The notes under the pieces: generated by a model
What the model was told of the DNA's origin: nothing
The model's input: the letters and a program-made list of their open reading frames with translations, nothing else
Databases searched by the model: none
In this document: in pieces, positions 10,847 to 22,026 of the stretch
Layout of the letters: each line of letters opens with the position of its first letter
Position numbering within the stretch: position 1 is the stretch's first letter
Position numbers and translations under genes: made by a program
Assembly: GCA_033961575.1 (NCBI GenBank)
Contig: CM066738.1
Location: forward strand, 66,811,478-66,875,477
Length of the DNA: 64,000 bases
Source: Aselliscus stoliczkanus
Taxonomy: Eukaryota; Chordata; Mammalia; Chiroptera; Hipposideridae
Reading direction: 5' to 3'

Positions 10847-11719
10847 ATGAAAAAACAAAGAAACATGTCCCAAGAAAAAGATCAGAAGAACACTCTAGAA
10901 ATGGAACTAAATGAAACAGAGGTATCCAAACTTTCAGAGACAGAGTTTAGAAAACTGATGATAAGAATGTTTAAAGAACTTAGCAAGGACATAAAGCAAG
11001 ATAGGGAAACCATAAAAAACAACCTGTTAGAACTACAGAATACAATAACTGAAATGAAGAACACACTCGAAGGAATCACCAGTAGAGTAGATGAAGCAGA
11101 GGAGGGGATCAGTGAATTAGGAGACAAAATAGCAGAAATCACCCAGCTGGAACAACAAAAAGAAAAGAGAATAAAAAAGAATGAAAATAGTTTAAGAGAC
11201 CTCTGGGTCAACATGAAACGCAGCAATCTTTGCGTCATAGGAATACCAGAAGGAGAAGAGGAGAAGCAAGGCATTGAGAATGTATTTAAAGAAATAATGA
11301 CTGAAAACTTCCCTACCATGGTGAAAGAAATCGATATACAAGCCCAGGATGTACAGAGAGTTCCTAACAGGCTGAATCTAAACAGGCCCACACCAAGACA
11401 CTTCATAGTTAAAATGGCAAATGTTACAGACAGAGACAGAATCCTAAAAGCAGCAAGAGAAAGACAGCCCGTTACATACAAAGGAACTCCTATAAGACTA
11501 ACAGCTGACTTTTCTTCAGAAACTCTGCAGGCCAGAAGGGAATGGCAGGAAATATTGAAAGTGACAGAAAATAAAGGTCTACAACCAAGATTGCTCTACC
11601 CAGCACGGCTATCACTTAAAATTGAAGGAGAGATAAAGAGCTTCTCAGAAAAGAATAAGCTGAAGGAGTTCATTACCACCAAGCCAGCATTGCAGGAAAT
11701 GTTAAAAGAGCTTTCTTAA
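10847..11719 (+). CDS. L1 ORF1p, intact (290 aa)
   Basis: ORF1p is the trimeric RNA-binding chaperone that packages L1 RNA into a ribonucleoprotein in the cytoplasm. I chose the ATG at 10847 (MKKQRNMSQ), because related starts occur in L1-2, L1-3 and L1-4; an upstream GTG extension lies in the 5' UTR. Residues about 30-118 are a charged heptad-rich coiled coil (SETEFRKLMIRMFKEL, KNTLEGITSRVDEAEEGISEL). Residues about 125-215 form the RRM, with LCVIGIPEG at 128-136 and RHFIVKMA at 184-191. Residues about 216-290 form the C-terminal domain, with ETLQARREW and LLYPARLSL. The length is shorter than human ORF1p (338 aa) mainly at the N-terminus. No stop or frameshift is seen. ORF2 follows after about 50 bases, as in other L1s. 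Confidence 0.93.
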   Translation: MKKQRNMSQEKDQKNTLEMELNETEVSKLSETEFRKLMIRMFKELSKDIKQDRETIKNNLLELQNTITEMKNTLEGITSRVDEAEEGISELGDKIAEITQLEQQKEKRIKKNENSLRDLWVNMKRSNLCVIGIPEGEEEKQGIENVFKEIMTENFPTMVKEIDIQAQDVQRVPNRLNLNRPTPRHFIVKMANVTDRDRILKAARERQPVTYKGTPIRLTADFSSETLQARREWQEILKVTENKGLQPRLLYPARLSLKIEGEIKSFSEKNKLKEFITTKPALQEMLKELS

Positions 11720-11771
11720 ACAGAAGGGGAAAACAAGCTAACCAAGGAAGACAAGAAATACAAATAACAAA

Positions 11772-14700
11772 ATGGCAATAAATATACACCTATCAGTAAT
11801 TACCTTCAATGTGAATAGGCTAAATCCTACAATCAAAAGACACAAGTGGCTGAGTGGATAAGAAAACCAGGACCCATGCATATGCTGTCTACAAGATACT
11901 CATCTCAGATCAAGAGACACACATAGACTGAAAGTAAAGGAATGGAATAAGATATTTCATGCAAATGGAAATGAGAAAAAAACTGGAGTAGCAATACTTA
12001 TTTTGGACAAAATAGACTTTAAAATGAAGACTACAATAAAACACAAAGAAGGGCACTACATAATAATAAAGGGATCAATTCAACAAGAGGACATAACTCT
12101 AGTAAACATCTATGCACACAATATAGGAGCTCCTAAATATATAAAACAGATTCTGACAGACATATAGGCAGACATCAACAGTAATACTATCATAGTAGGG
12201 GACTTCAACACCCCGTTGTCACCAATGGACAGATCCTCCAGACAGAAAATCAACACAGACATAGTGGCCTTAAATGACACTTTAGACCAGCTGGATTTAA
12301 TTGATATTTTTAGAGCATTTCACCCCAATGCTACAGAATATACATTCTTCTCAAGTGCACATGGAACATTCTCCAGGATAGACCACATGTTAGTCCACAA
12401 AACAAGTCTCAACAAATTTAAGAAGATTGAAATCATATCAAGTGTCTTCTCTGACCACAATGCTATGAAACTAGAAATCAATTATAAGAAGAAATCTGGA
12501 AAGCTTACAAATACATGGAAGCTAAATAACATGCTTCTAAATAGTGAGTGGGTCAAAAATGAGATCAAGGAGGAAATCAAAAGATACCTCGAGACAAATG
12601 AAAATGAAAACACCACGACCCAAAATATCTGGGATGCAGCGAAAGCAGTCCTAAGAGGGAAGCTCATAGCAGTACAGGCCTACCTAAAGAAGGAAGAAAA
12701 ATCTCAAATCAACAGACTCTGTCTACACCTAAGGAACTTGAAAAAAAAAAAAACAGCAAAACAAGCCTAAAAGAAGCATAAGGAAGGAAATAATAAAGAC
12801 CAGAGCAGAAATAAATGAAATAGAGAACAAAAAAAAAACAAAACAAAAGATCAATGAAACCAAGAGTTGGTTTTTTGAAACAATAAACAAAATCGACAAA
12901 CCCTTAGCATGACTAACCAAGAAAAAGAGAGAGAGGACCCAAATTAATAAAATCAGAAATGAAAGAGGAGAAGTGACAACAGATACCACAGAAATACAGA
13001 AAATTTTAAGAAAATATTATGAGCAACTATATGCTAACAAATTCGACAATCTGGAAGAAATGGATAAATTTCTGAAAGCATACAATCTACCAAGTCTGAA
13101 CCAAAAAGAAAAAGAAACTCTGAACAGACTGAGTACTGCCAAAGAAATTGAATCAATCAACAATCTTCCAACAAACAGAAGCCCTGGACCAGATGGCTAC
13201 ACAGGTGAATTTTACAAAACATTCAAAAAAGAATTAGTACCTATTCTCCTCAAACTTTTCCAAAAAATACAGAAGGAGGGAAGGCTGCGAAATTATTTCC
13301 ATGAAGCCACTATCACCCTGATTCCAAAGTCAGACAAAGATATTACAAAAAACGAAAACTACAGGCCAATATCACTAATGAACATAGATGCAAAAATTCT
13401 CAACAAAATACTAGCAAACTGAATTCAGCATCTCATTAAAAAGATCATACACCACGATCAAGTGGGATTCATTCCCGGTATGCGAGGCTGGTTCAATATC
13501 CACAAATCAATTAATGTAATACATCACATTAACAAAATGAAAAATAAAAATCACATGATCATATCAATAGATGCAGAAAAGGCATTTGACAAAATCCAGC
13601 AGCCATTTATGATATTCTTAACAAAGTGGGAATAGTGGGATCATACCTCAACATAATGAAGGCCATATATGATAGGCCCGCAGCAAACATTGTTCTCAAT
13701 GGGGAAAGGCTGAAAGCTTTCCCCTTAAGATCAGGAACAAGACAAGGCTGCCCGCTTTCACCACTTCTATTTAACATAGTTCTGGAAGTTCTAGCCACAG
13801 CAATCAGACAAGAAAATGAAATAGAAGGCATCCAAATTGGAAAAGAGGAAGTAAAATTGTCATTATATGCAGATGACATGATACTATGTATAGGGAAACA
13901 CAAAGACTCCACAAAAAAACTGCTAGAACTGATACACGAATTTGGTAAGGTAGCAGAATACAAAATTAATATTCAGAAATCAGTGGCATTTCTATACACC
14001 AATAATAAACTATCAGAAGAAGAAATCAGGAAATCAATCCCTTTTACAATTGCTTCAAAAACAATAAAATATCTAGGAATCAGTTTAACTAAAGAAGTAA
14101 AAGCCCTGTCCTCACAAAATTATGAGACACTGAAGAGAGAAATCAAAGAAGATACAAATTAATGGAAATATATACCAGGCTCATGGATAGGAAGAATTAA
14201 TATAGTTAAAATGTCAATAATTCCTAAAGCAATATATAGATTCAATGCAATTCCAATCAAACTACCAAGGACATTTTTCTCTGAAATAGAACATAGAATC
14301 CTAAAATTTATAGGGAGCCACAAAAGACCCTGAATAGCTATGGCAATCCTGGAAATAAGAACAAAGTGGGAGGCATCACACAACCTGACATCAAAACATA
14401 CTGCAAGGCTACAGTAATCAAAACAGTATGGTAGTGGCATAAAAACAGACACATAGACCAATGGAATAGAATAGAGAGCCCAGGAATAAACCCATCTATT
14501 TACGGTCATTTAATCTATGATAATGGAAGCAAGAATTTACACTGGAGTAAAGATAGTCTATTTAATAAATGGTGCTGGGAAAATTGGACTCACACCAGCA
14601 AAAAAATGAAAATAGACCACCTACTTACACCATATACGAGAACAAACTCAAAATCGATTAAAGACTTAAATGTAAGACCTGAAACTATAAAACTCCTAGA

Positions 14701-15593
14701 AGAAAATATAGGGAGTAAGTTTGCAGACATTACCCTGAGTGATATATTTACCGATATATCCCCTCGGGCAAGGGAAATAAAAGAAAAAATGAACATATGG
14801 GATTACATCAAACTTAAAAGTTTTTTCACAGCAAAGGAAATCATCAATAAAACAAAAAGGCAGCCTACTGAATGGGAGAAGATATTTGCCAATGATATAT
14901 CTGATAAGGGCTTGATATCCAAAATTTATAAAACACTCCTGCAATTCAACACCAAAAACACAAACAACCCAATAAAAAATGGGCAGAGGATATGAGGAGG
15001 CATTTCTCTGAAGAGGACATACAGATGGCCAACAGGCATATGAAAAATGTTCAACCTCACTAATCATCAGAGAAATACAAATAAAAACCACAATGAGATA
15101 CCACCTCACTCCACTCAGAATGTCTACCATCAACAAATCAACAAACAACAAATGCTGACAAGGGTGTGGAGAAAAGGGAACCCTGGTGCACTGTTGGTGG
15201 GACTGCAAATTGGTGCAGCCATTATGGAAATCAGTATGGAGGTATCTCAAAACACTGGAAATAGAACTGCCATATGACCCAGCAATTCCACTCTTGGGAA
15301 TCTACCCAGAGGATTCCAAGATGCTAATTCGAAAAAATATATGCACCCCTATGTTTATTGCAGTGCTATTTACACTAGCCAAGACTTGGAAACAACCGAA
15401 ATGCCCATCAGTAGATGACTGGATTAAGAAACTGTGGTACATTTATACAATCAAGTATTACTCTGCTATAAAGAAGAATGAAATTGTACCATTTGCAACG
15501 ATATGGATGGACCTAGAGACTATTATATTGAGTGAAATAAGTCAGTCGGAGAAAGACAAATACCACATGATCTCACTGATATGTGGAATTTGA
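11772..15593 (+). pseudogene. L1-1 ORF2 (endonuclease/RT), broken
   Basis: The frame starts MAINIHLSVITFNVNRLN but shifts within about 30 codons. An in-frame TAG lies near 12164. The open piece 12216-12770 carries the endonuclease C-terminal half with [18 protein letters not shown], the invariant RIDHML and [11 protein letters not shown]. An A-run near 12740 shifts the frame again. 12973-13422 holds the start of the RT domain ([14 protein letters not shown]) and ends at a TGA. 13626-14162 has [18 protein letters not shown] and the catalytic YADD (13866-13877), then TAA. 14606-14995 and 15186-15593 hold the C-terminus to the normal end MISLICGI. Catalytic motifs survive but no intact protein can be made. 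Confidence 0.93.
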
Positions 15594-16121
15594 AAAACGG
15601 AATGAATGAGCATAAGAAACAGTAACAGTCTCATAGATATAGAGGAAAAACAGGGTTGCTAGTTGGGAGGGGGTTGGGGATGAGGGAGAAGGGGAAAGGA
15701 CTAGACAGCATAAATAGGTAACTACAGAATTGTCACAGGGATATGAAAGACAGTTCGAGGGATATAATGTTAAAATTTTGTGGGGTGTCAGATGGTCACA
15801 TGTTTTGTTAGGGAGACCACTTCATGGATGGAGTAGAGGCTTGATCACTGCACTGTATACCTGAAATTGATGTTGTATAATATTGTATGCCAACGGTAAT
15901 TGAATATATAGACAGTCACGGGATGTGGATTATATGGTGGAAGGTAGTCAAAGGAATTGTCATAGATAGTATGATATGGTGGGGAGGAGTGGGAGGGGAG
16001 AATTGGGAAAGGGGGCTGTCACTTTGAGGGGTAAAAAGTATAACTATTGCACTTTGTTGTACACCTGAAGCTAATTAAAAATATATATAAATGAAAAAAA
16101 TAAACAGTGGAAAAAAAAAAA

Positions 16122-16135
16122 AAGAAACTTAACCA
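16122..16135. repeat. Target-site duplication of L1-1, right copy
   Basis: This is an exact match to 9456-9469. Confidence 0.95.
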
Positions 16136-16144
16136 ACTTATTCT

Positions 16145-16672
16145 TCTTTTTTTTGTCAATTTATTTTATTTTTTCCCCTCATTTCTTTTTTATTAGTTTC
16201 AGGTGTACAACACAATGCAATAGTTATACTCTTTATCCCCCAAAATGTCAACCTCCCTCCCCCAGTTCGCCACCACGCTCCTCCCCATATCATACATATC
16301 TATTACAATTCCTTTGACTCCCTTCCACAGTATACTCCACATCCCATGACTATCGATATACTCAGTTACAGTTGGCATGCAATATTATACAACATCAGCT
16401 TCAGGTGTACAGTGCAGTGATCAAGCCTCTACTCCATCCATGAAGTGGTCCCCTAACAAGACATGTAACTATCTGACATGCCACAAAATTTTTACAACAT
16501 TATTATATTCCCCAAACTGTGTCTCATATCCCTGTGGCAATATTGTAGTTGTCTATTTATGCTGTCTAAGCCCTTCCCCATTCCCCTTATTCCCACACGC
16601 CTCCCACCTAGCAACCCTCAGTTTATCCTCCATATCTATGAGTCTCTTTACTTTGCTCGTTCGTTCAGTTTT
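16145..16672 (-). other. L1-2 3' UTR, distal copy (B)
   Basis: This is the complete L1 3' UTR in antisense, with the reversed tgtacacctgaaactaat end near 16200-16212. It is the second of two 3' UTR copies in this element. Confidence 0.85.
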
Positions 16673-16749
16673 TCAGATTCCACATATGAGTGAGATCATA
16701 TGGTACTTGTCTTTCTCCAACTTATTTCATTTAACATAATAGTCTCTTC
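16673..16749 (-). pseudogene. L1-2 ORF2 tail, about 25 codons
   Basis: It encodes only the last part of ORF2, from gagactattatgtt to the stop (compare 15520-15593 in L1-1). It is sandwiched between two 3' UTR copies, as in L1-3 at 22197-22276. Confidence 0.85.
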
Positions 16750-16896
16750 ACAACATTATCAATTACATTCCCAGAACTGCCCCCCATATCCCTGCTGCAA
16801 CATTGTAGTCACCCACCTACGCTGTCCAAACCTTCCCCGTCTCCCTCAACCCCACTCCCTCCCAGCCAGCAACCATCAGTTTTTCCTTTCTATCTG
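16750..16896 (-). other. L1-2 3' UTR, proximal partial copy (A)
   Basis: On the minus strand it runs from aaggaaaaactgatggttgc to gtaattgataatgtt. It repeats sequence found again in copy B, so the 3' end is partly duplicated in tandem. Confidence 0.85.
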
Positions 16897-17481
16897 CTTG
16901 ATATGATTTCAATCTTCTTAAAATTACTGAGACTTGTTTTGTGGCCTAACGTGGTCTATCTTGGAAAATGTCCCATGTGTACTTGAGAGGAATGTACAAT
17001 CTGTTTTTTCAGGGTGAAACGCTCCAAAAATATCAACGAAGTCCAGCTGTCTAAAGTGTCATTTAAGGCCCCTCTTTCTGTGTTGATTTTCTGTCTAAAG
17101 GGTCTGTCCACTGGTGACAATGGGGTGCTGACGTCCCCTACTATGATAGTGTTACTGTTGATCTCTGTCTTTATGTCAAAATCTGTTACATGTAATTAAG
17201 AGCTGCTATGTTGGGTGCATAGATATTTCTTAGTGTTATACTGCCCTTCTTTGTCTTTTACCATAGTCATTTTAAAGTCTATTTTGTCCAAAACAAGCAT
17301 TGGTACTCCAGCTCTTTTTTTTTTCTCATTTCAATTTGCATGAAATATCTTATTCCATCTGTAAACAGCATATACATGTGTCCTATTTTCTTATCCACTC
17401 AGCCACTCTCTGTCTTTTGATTGGAGCATTTAGCCCATTCACATCTAAAATGATTATTGATAGGTGCATATGCATTGCCAT
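16897..17481 (-). pseudogene. L1-2 ORF2 endonuclease stub
   Basis: The minus strand starts with an ORF2-type ATG (MAMHMHLSII) and aligns to L1-1 from about 11772 to 12443, stopping at atcatatcaag, just before the SDH motif of the endonuclease. A further small deletion removes the part equal to L1-1 11894-11939. Several stops interrupt it. Without the SDH motif and the reverse transcriptase it cannot encode an enzyme. Confidence 0.85.
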
Positions 17482-17552
17482 TTTGTTATTTGTATTCCTG
17501 GTCTTCCTGGGTTAGCTTGTTTACCACTTTCTTTTGTTTAAAAAAGCCCTTT

Positions 17553-18411
17553 TCACATTTCTTGCAATGCTGGCTTGGTGGTAATGAATTCCTTAAGCTT
17601 ATTCTTTTCTGAGAAGCTCTTCATCTCTCTTTCAATATTAAGTGATAGCCCTGCTGGGTAGAGCAATCTTGGTTGTAGGCTGTTATTTTGTGTCAGTTTG
17701 AATATCTCCTGCCACTCACTTCTGGCCTGCAGAGTTTCTGTAGACAAGTCAGCTGTTAGTGAAACAGGAGTTCCTTTGTATGTAACCTGCTGTCTTTCTC
17801 TTGCTGCCTTTCGGATACTGTCTCTGTCTTTAACCTTTGCCATTTTAAATATGATTTGTCTTGGTGTGGACCTGTTTGGGTTCAGCTTGTTTGGAACCCT
17901 CTGCACTTCCTGGGCACGTATATTGATTTCCTTCAACAGGGTAGGAAAGTTTTCAGTCATTATTTTTTCAAATACATTCTCGATCCCTTGCTTCTTCTCT
18001 TCTTCTTCTGGTATTCCTATGAGTCAAAGGTGGCTGCATTTCACATTGTCTCATAGGGCTCTTAAACTATTTTCATTGTGTTTTATTCTTTGGTCTTTTG
18101 GTTGTGCCAACTGGGTGATTTCTGCTATTTTGTCTTCCAAATCGCTGATCTGCTCCTCTGCTTCATCTACTGTACTGGTGATTCCTTCGAGTGTGTTCTT
18201 CATTTCAGTTATTGTATTCTTTAGTTCTAACTGGTTGTTTTTTATGATTTCTCTATCCTTCCTTATATCCTCACTAAGTTTGTTAAACATTTTTATCATC
18301 AGTGTTCTAAACTCTTGTCTCTGAAAGCTTGGGTCCCTCTGTTTCATTTGGTTTCATTTCCAGAAGTTTCTTCCGATATTTTACTTGTGACATGTTTCTT
18401 TGTTTCCCCAT
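17553..18411 (-). pseudogene. L1-2 ORF1, broken
   Basis: ORF1 starts at the ATG whose complement is 18409-18411 (MGKQRNMSQVK). It shifts frame near 18320, then reads the coiled coil (EFRTLMIKMFNKLSEDIRKD ... NENSLRAL) to a TGA at 18051-18053, the codon that is Trp120 in L1-1. The rest of the RRM and C-terminal domain is open from 17960 to 17555 (ENFPTLLKEINIRAQEVQ), where a TGA ends it six codons earlier than in L1-1. It shares Gly2 and the Pro of PNETEG with L1-3, unlike L1-1 and L1-4. Confidence 0.88.
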
Positions 18412-19529
18412 TCTGGCTGTTGCTCTGGAATTGCTTTGATGAATTAGATAGGTCACCAGGAGAGCCCCGGCTGGATCACTCAGGCGCACAACTCACAGTC
18501 CAACACTCCCAGGAAAACTCCCAGTCTCAGCCTGTCCCAATCACCCGCTTGCAGATTAGGCCGAGCAGCCCGACAACCAATCACCAGCCTGGCAACTTTG
18601 CAAGTGCAGTGTGGAGAGCGGGGACCCAAGGTGACTCATGCACTCCCACATCTCAGTGAGCAGCCTGCTGGAGCTGGAGCACTCCCACCAGGTGTTCCCC
18701 TGGCAACGTAGCAGAAGCCCTGTGGAGGGTGGGGATCCGAGGCAGCTCGCACACTCCTGGGTCTCAGTGAGCAGCCTGTTGGAGCTGGAGGGCACCCGTC
18801 CAGTGTTTCCCTGGCAACGCAGTATAAGCCGGGCAGAGGCTGGGGATCCAAGACCGCACGCACGTGTGCGCATGCACACACACGCTTCTGCTCCAATTCC
18901 ACCAGACCAATGAGGTCCCGTACCTGATCCTCTGTGGGAGGGCCCAACCGTGACAAAATGGTGCTCTCCTTATACCACTCGCGTGCAGGCTCCATACCAG
19001 GGGATCAACAGTCCAAAAGCCTCCAGCTTTTGCACCAAAGGTGCTCAGTTCAGTCCGTCCCCTCAGGCGCCTGGGCCAGGATAACACAACTACTCCCTCC
19101 ACCAGGTAAGTGGCTCTCTGGTGAGCAAACCCGTGCGCCGGCCCCACTGATTCTCAAGCCGCTCTTAACCTCACCGAGCTGAGCAAAGAGAGTCCTCACT
19201 AATTTACTGCCAGCTATCTTGGAACTTCTCTTCCCAGCAAAGGAACTCTGGGCTGGTGAGCTGGGTGTGGGGCCGGAGGGTCTCTCCCCCAACCGGAGAA
19301 GCCTCCTGACAGCTGGGGCCTCCCTCATGGGGTTCGCCTTCTCTTGTCTCCTCCCGTCCTACCAGACCCAACGCGGCCTCCTCTTTAAGTTCTTTGTTTA
19401 GTGGTTCTGTTCATTCAGTGTTCCAGGGACCTCAATGGTTGAATGCTGTATAATTTCCTTGTAATTTTGGTGTCATCCTGGGAGGTAGTTAGCACAGCAT
19501 CTGTCTATTCCACCATTTTATCGGAAGTC
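18412..19529 (-). promoter_or_regulatory. L1-2 5' UTR
   Basis: This aligns on the minus strand to the other L1 5' UTRs. About 2.5 monomers of roughly 107 bp lie between 18596 and 18880 (each with ttgccagggaaac or a variant and ggctgctcactgag). The 5' end is gacttccgataaaatgg. Confidence 0.8.
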
Positions 19530-19621
19530 TCTCCACTTTAAAGTGTTTAGGCCTTTATGTTTCAGCCAACAAACACCATATACCCTATAATACCATGTTT
19601 AAGAATAGGTATATACCTATT

Positions 19622-19671
19622 TGTATTAGTTTCCCATTGCTGTTGTTGCAAATTACCACAAACTTAATTAA
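19622..19671 (+). mobile_element. Old LTR-like repeat, first piece
   Basis: tgtattagtttcccattgct followed by gttgcaaattaccacaaact is the start of an abundant mammalian repeat. It resumes at 20065-20114 and 22777-23180, split by a piggyBac-like MITE and by L1-3. The whole begins TG and ends CA, and is flanked by ctatt (19617-19621) and ctatc (23181-23185), consistent with a 5-bp duplication of a solo LTR with one change. Confidence 0.7.
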
Positions 19672-20060
19672 CATTTTTGCTGTGACATTTGGATGTGTTT
19701 TCCTGTGGCTTGCGCTATCAACAACAAAGATGCTTTATATGCCATAATGTGTAACATTTTGTAATGATTTTTTATGCCATCAATGCCATTAGATTCTAAT
19801 TTATCTATAGTTAAATTTAACTGATGCCACTTAGTATGTTTTGAATATTTTTGCTAGAATTCAACATAATGGTAAATTTATTACCATATAACAAAGTTTG
19901 AAATAAAAATAATTTTTTTTTATTTTTTGTCATTTATGTACAAAGCAGCTCAAAATGTTATTAAATGCATAAAATAGTCAAAATATCAACTTTTTATTTT
20001 TTGTGGATTTTTGACACATTTTGAAACAAAAACTTGAAATCAATTAATGCAGTGAAAGAG
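19672..20060. mobile_element. piggyBac-like MITE
   Basis: A 389-bp AT-rich element is flanked by TTAA on both sides (19668-19671 and 20061-20064), the piggyBac target. Its ends form a short imperfect inverted repeat: catttttgctgtgac on the left and ctctttcactgcatt reading inward from the right. It interrupts the LTR-like repeat exactly at a TTAA. There is no transposase, so it would need one in trans. Confidence 0.75.
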
Positions 20061-20064
20061 TTAA

Positions 20065-20114
20065 AATAATGCAATTCAACATCTTATATTTCTGGAGTTC
20101 AAAATCGAAAATAG
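20065..20114 (+). mobile_element. Old LTR-like repeat, second piece
   Basis: gcaattcaacatcttatatt plus tctggagttcaaaa continues the repeat interrupted at 19671. Its last 14 bases (aaaatcgaaaatag, 20101-20114) are the left target duplication of L1-3. Confidence 0.65.
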
Positions 20115-21114
20115 GACTTCCAGTAAAATGGCGCAATAGACAGATGCTGTGCTAACTGCCTCCCAGGATCACACCAAAATTACAAGCAAATTATACAGCA
20201 TTCAACCCTGGAGGTCCCCGGAACACTGGAGGAACAGAACCACTAAACGAAGAACTTAAAGAGGAAGCCGCATCGGGTCTGGTAGGACGGGCGGAGACGA
20301 GAGAGGGCGAACCCCGTGAGGGAAGCCCCAGCCGTGGGAAGCTTGTCTGGTTGGGGGAGAGACCCTCTGGCCGCACACCAAGCTCTCCAGCCCAGAGCTC
20401 CTTTGCCGGGAATAGAAGTTCTAAGACAGCTGGCAGTAAATTAGTAAGGACTCTCTTTGCTCAGCTTGGTGAGGCTAAGAGCGGCTGGAGAATCAGTGGG
20501 GCCTGCACCCAGGCTTGCTCGCCGGTGAGCACTTACCTGGGTCCTGGTGGAGGGAGTGGCTGTGTGAGCCGGGAGTCTGCGGGAACGGACTGAACTGAGC
20601 ACCTTTGGTGCAAAGGCTGGAGGTTTTTGAACTGTTGTTTCCGTGGTGCAGAGCCTGCACAAGAGTGATGTGGGGAGGATGCCATTTTGTCAGGCTTGGG
20701 ACCTCCCACGAAGGATCAGGTCCGAGACCTAATTGGTCTGGTGGAATTGGCGCAGAAGTACGTGTGTGCACGCGCGCCTGCGGCCTTGGATCCCCACCCT
20801 CTGCCCGGCTTATACTGCATTGCCAGGGAAACGCTGGGCAGGTGCCCTCCGGCTCAAACAGGCTGCTCACTGAGATCCGGGAGTGCACAAGCCGCCTCAG
20901 GTCCCTGCTCTCAGCACTACGCTTGCAGAGGTGCCAGGCTGGTGATTGGTTGTTGGGCTACTCGGCCTGATCTGCAAGCGGCTGATTGGGACAGACTGAG
21001 ACTGGAAGTTTTCCTGGGAGTGTTGGGCTGTGAGCTGTGTGCCTGGGTCATCCAGCCAGGGCTCTTCTGGTGATCTATGTAATACATCAAAGCAATCCCA
21101 GAGCAACAGCCAGA

Positions 21115-21988
21115 ATGGGGAAACAAAGAAACATGTCACAAGTAAAAGATCAGAAGAAACCTCCAGAAATGGAACCAAATGAAACAGAGGGAGCCAACCT
21201 TTCAGAGACACAGTTTAGGACACTGATGATAAGAATGTTTAAGGAACTTAGCGAGGACATAAAGAAGGATAGGGAAACCATAAAAAACAACCTGCTAGAA
21301 CTGAAGAATACAATAACTGAAATGAAGAACACACTTAAAGGAATCACCAGTAGAGTAGATGAAGCAGAGGAGTGGATCAGCGATTTGGAAGATAAAATAG
21401 CAGAACTCACCCAGTTGGCACAGCAAAAAGACCAAAGAATAAAAAGCAATGAAAATAGTTTAAGAGCCCTATAGGACAAGGTGATGCGCAACCACCTTCG
21501 AATCATAGGGATACCGGAAGGAGAAGAGAAGAAGCAAGGAGTTGAAAATGTATTTGAAAAAAATAAGGGCTGAAAACTTCCCTACCCTGGTGAAGGAAAT
21601 CAATATATGTGCCCAGGAAGTGCAGAGGGTTCCAAACAAGCTGAACCCAAACAGGTCCACACCAAGGCACTTCATAGTTAAAATGGCAAAGGTTAAAGAC
21701 AGAGACAGAATCCTAGAGGCTGCAAGAGAAAGACAGCAGGTTACATACAAAGGAACTCCTGTTAGACTAACAGCTGACTTGTCTACAGAAACTCTGCAGG
21801 CCAGAAGGGAGTTGCAGAAGATATTCAAAGTGACACAAAATAACGGCCTACAACCAAGATTGCTCTACCCAGCATGGCTATCACTTGAAATTGAAGGAGA
21901 GATAAAGAGCTTCTCAGAAAAGAATAAGCTTAAGGAATTAATTACCACCAAGCCAGCATTGCAAGAAATGTTAAAAAGGCTTTTTTAA
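21115..21988 (+). pseudogene. L1-3 ORF1, broken
   Basis: It starts MGKQRNMSQVKDQKK and reads the coiled coil for 119 codons to a TAG at 21472-21474, at the codon that is Trp120 in L1-1. The frame continues past the stop as the start of the RRM until an A-run near 21557-21563 shifts it. The rest (21542-21988 in the next frame: ENFPTLVKEINICAQEVQ ... LQEMLKRLF) is otherwise intact. If translated from the ATG, the product would be the coiled coil alone, without RNA-binding domains. Confidence 0.9.
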
Positions 21989-22026
21989 ACAAAAGAAAGG
22001 GGTAAACAAGCTAACCCAGAGAGACA

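Larger units (their letters stand above)
9470..16121 (+). mobile_element. L1-1, full-length LINE-1
   Basis: A 6.65-kb element runs from a 5' end gtggagttccggtaagatgg to a poly(A) tail at 16111-16121, bounded by a perfect 14-bp target duplication. In order it holds a 1.38-kb 5' UTR with tandem monomers, an intact ORF1, a broken ORF2 and a 3' UTR of about 530 bp with AATAAA near 16096. Full length plus clean duplications show a genuine retrotransposition event. ORF2 carries stops and frameshifts, so the copy cannot move on its own, though its ORF1 could still be translated if transcribed. The 3' ends of L1-1 and L1-2 face each other just beyond the tail. Confidence 0.97.
16145..19529 (-). mobile_element. 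L1-2, internally deleted half-L1-like element
   Basis: Read on the minus strand from 19529 (gacttccgataaaatggtgg) the order is 5' UTR, a broken ORF1 (18411-17553), the start of ORF2 with the endonuclease region only (17481-16897), a piece of 3' UTR (about 16896-16750), a short ORF2 tail ending in its stop (about 16749-16673), and a second, complete 3' UTR with an A-rich end near 16150. The whole reverse transcriptase is missing. L1-3 carries the same two joints, so this is a family architecture and not a random deletion. I found no convincing target duplication; the lower boundary is approximate. Confidence 0.9.

Noticed and set aside
10882..11481. 199-codon minus frame opposite L1-1 ORF1
   Set aside because: It is the shadow of ORF1 on the other strand: hydrophobic Ser/Phe/Leu-rich translation produced by complementing a Lys/Glu-rich coiled coil. 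The same kind of shadow occurs opposite the ORF1s of L1-2, L1-3 and L1-4.
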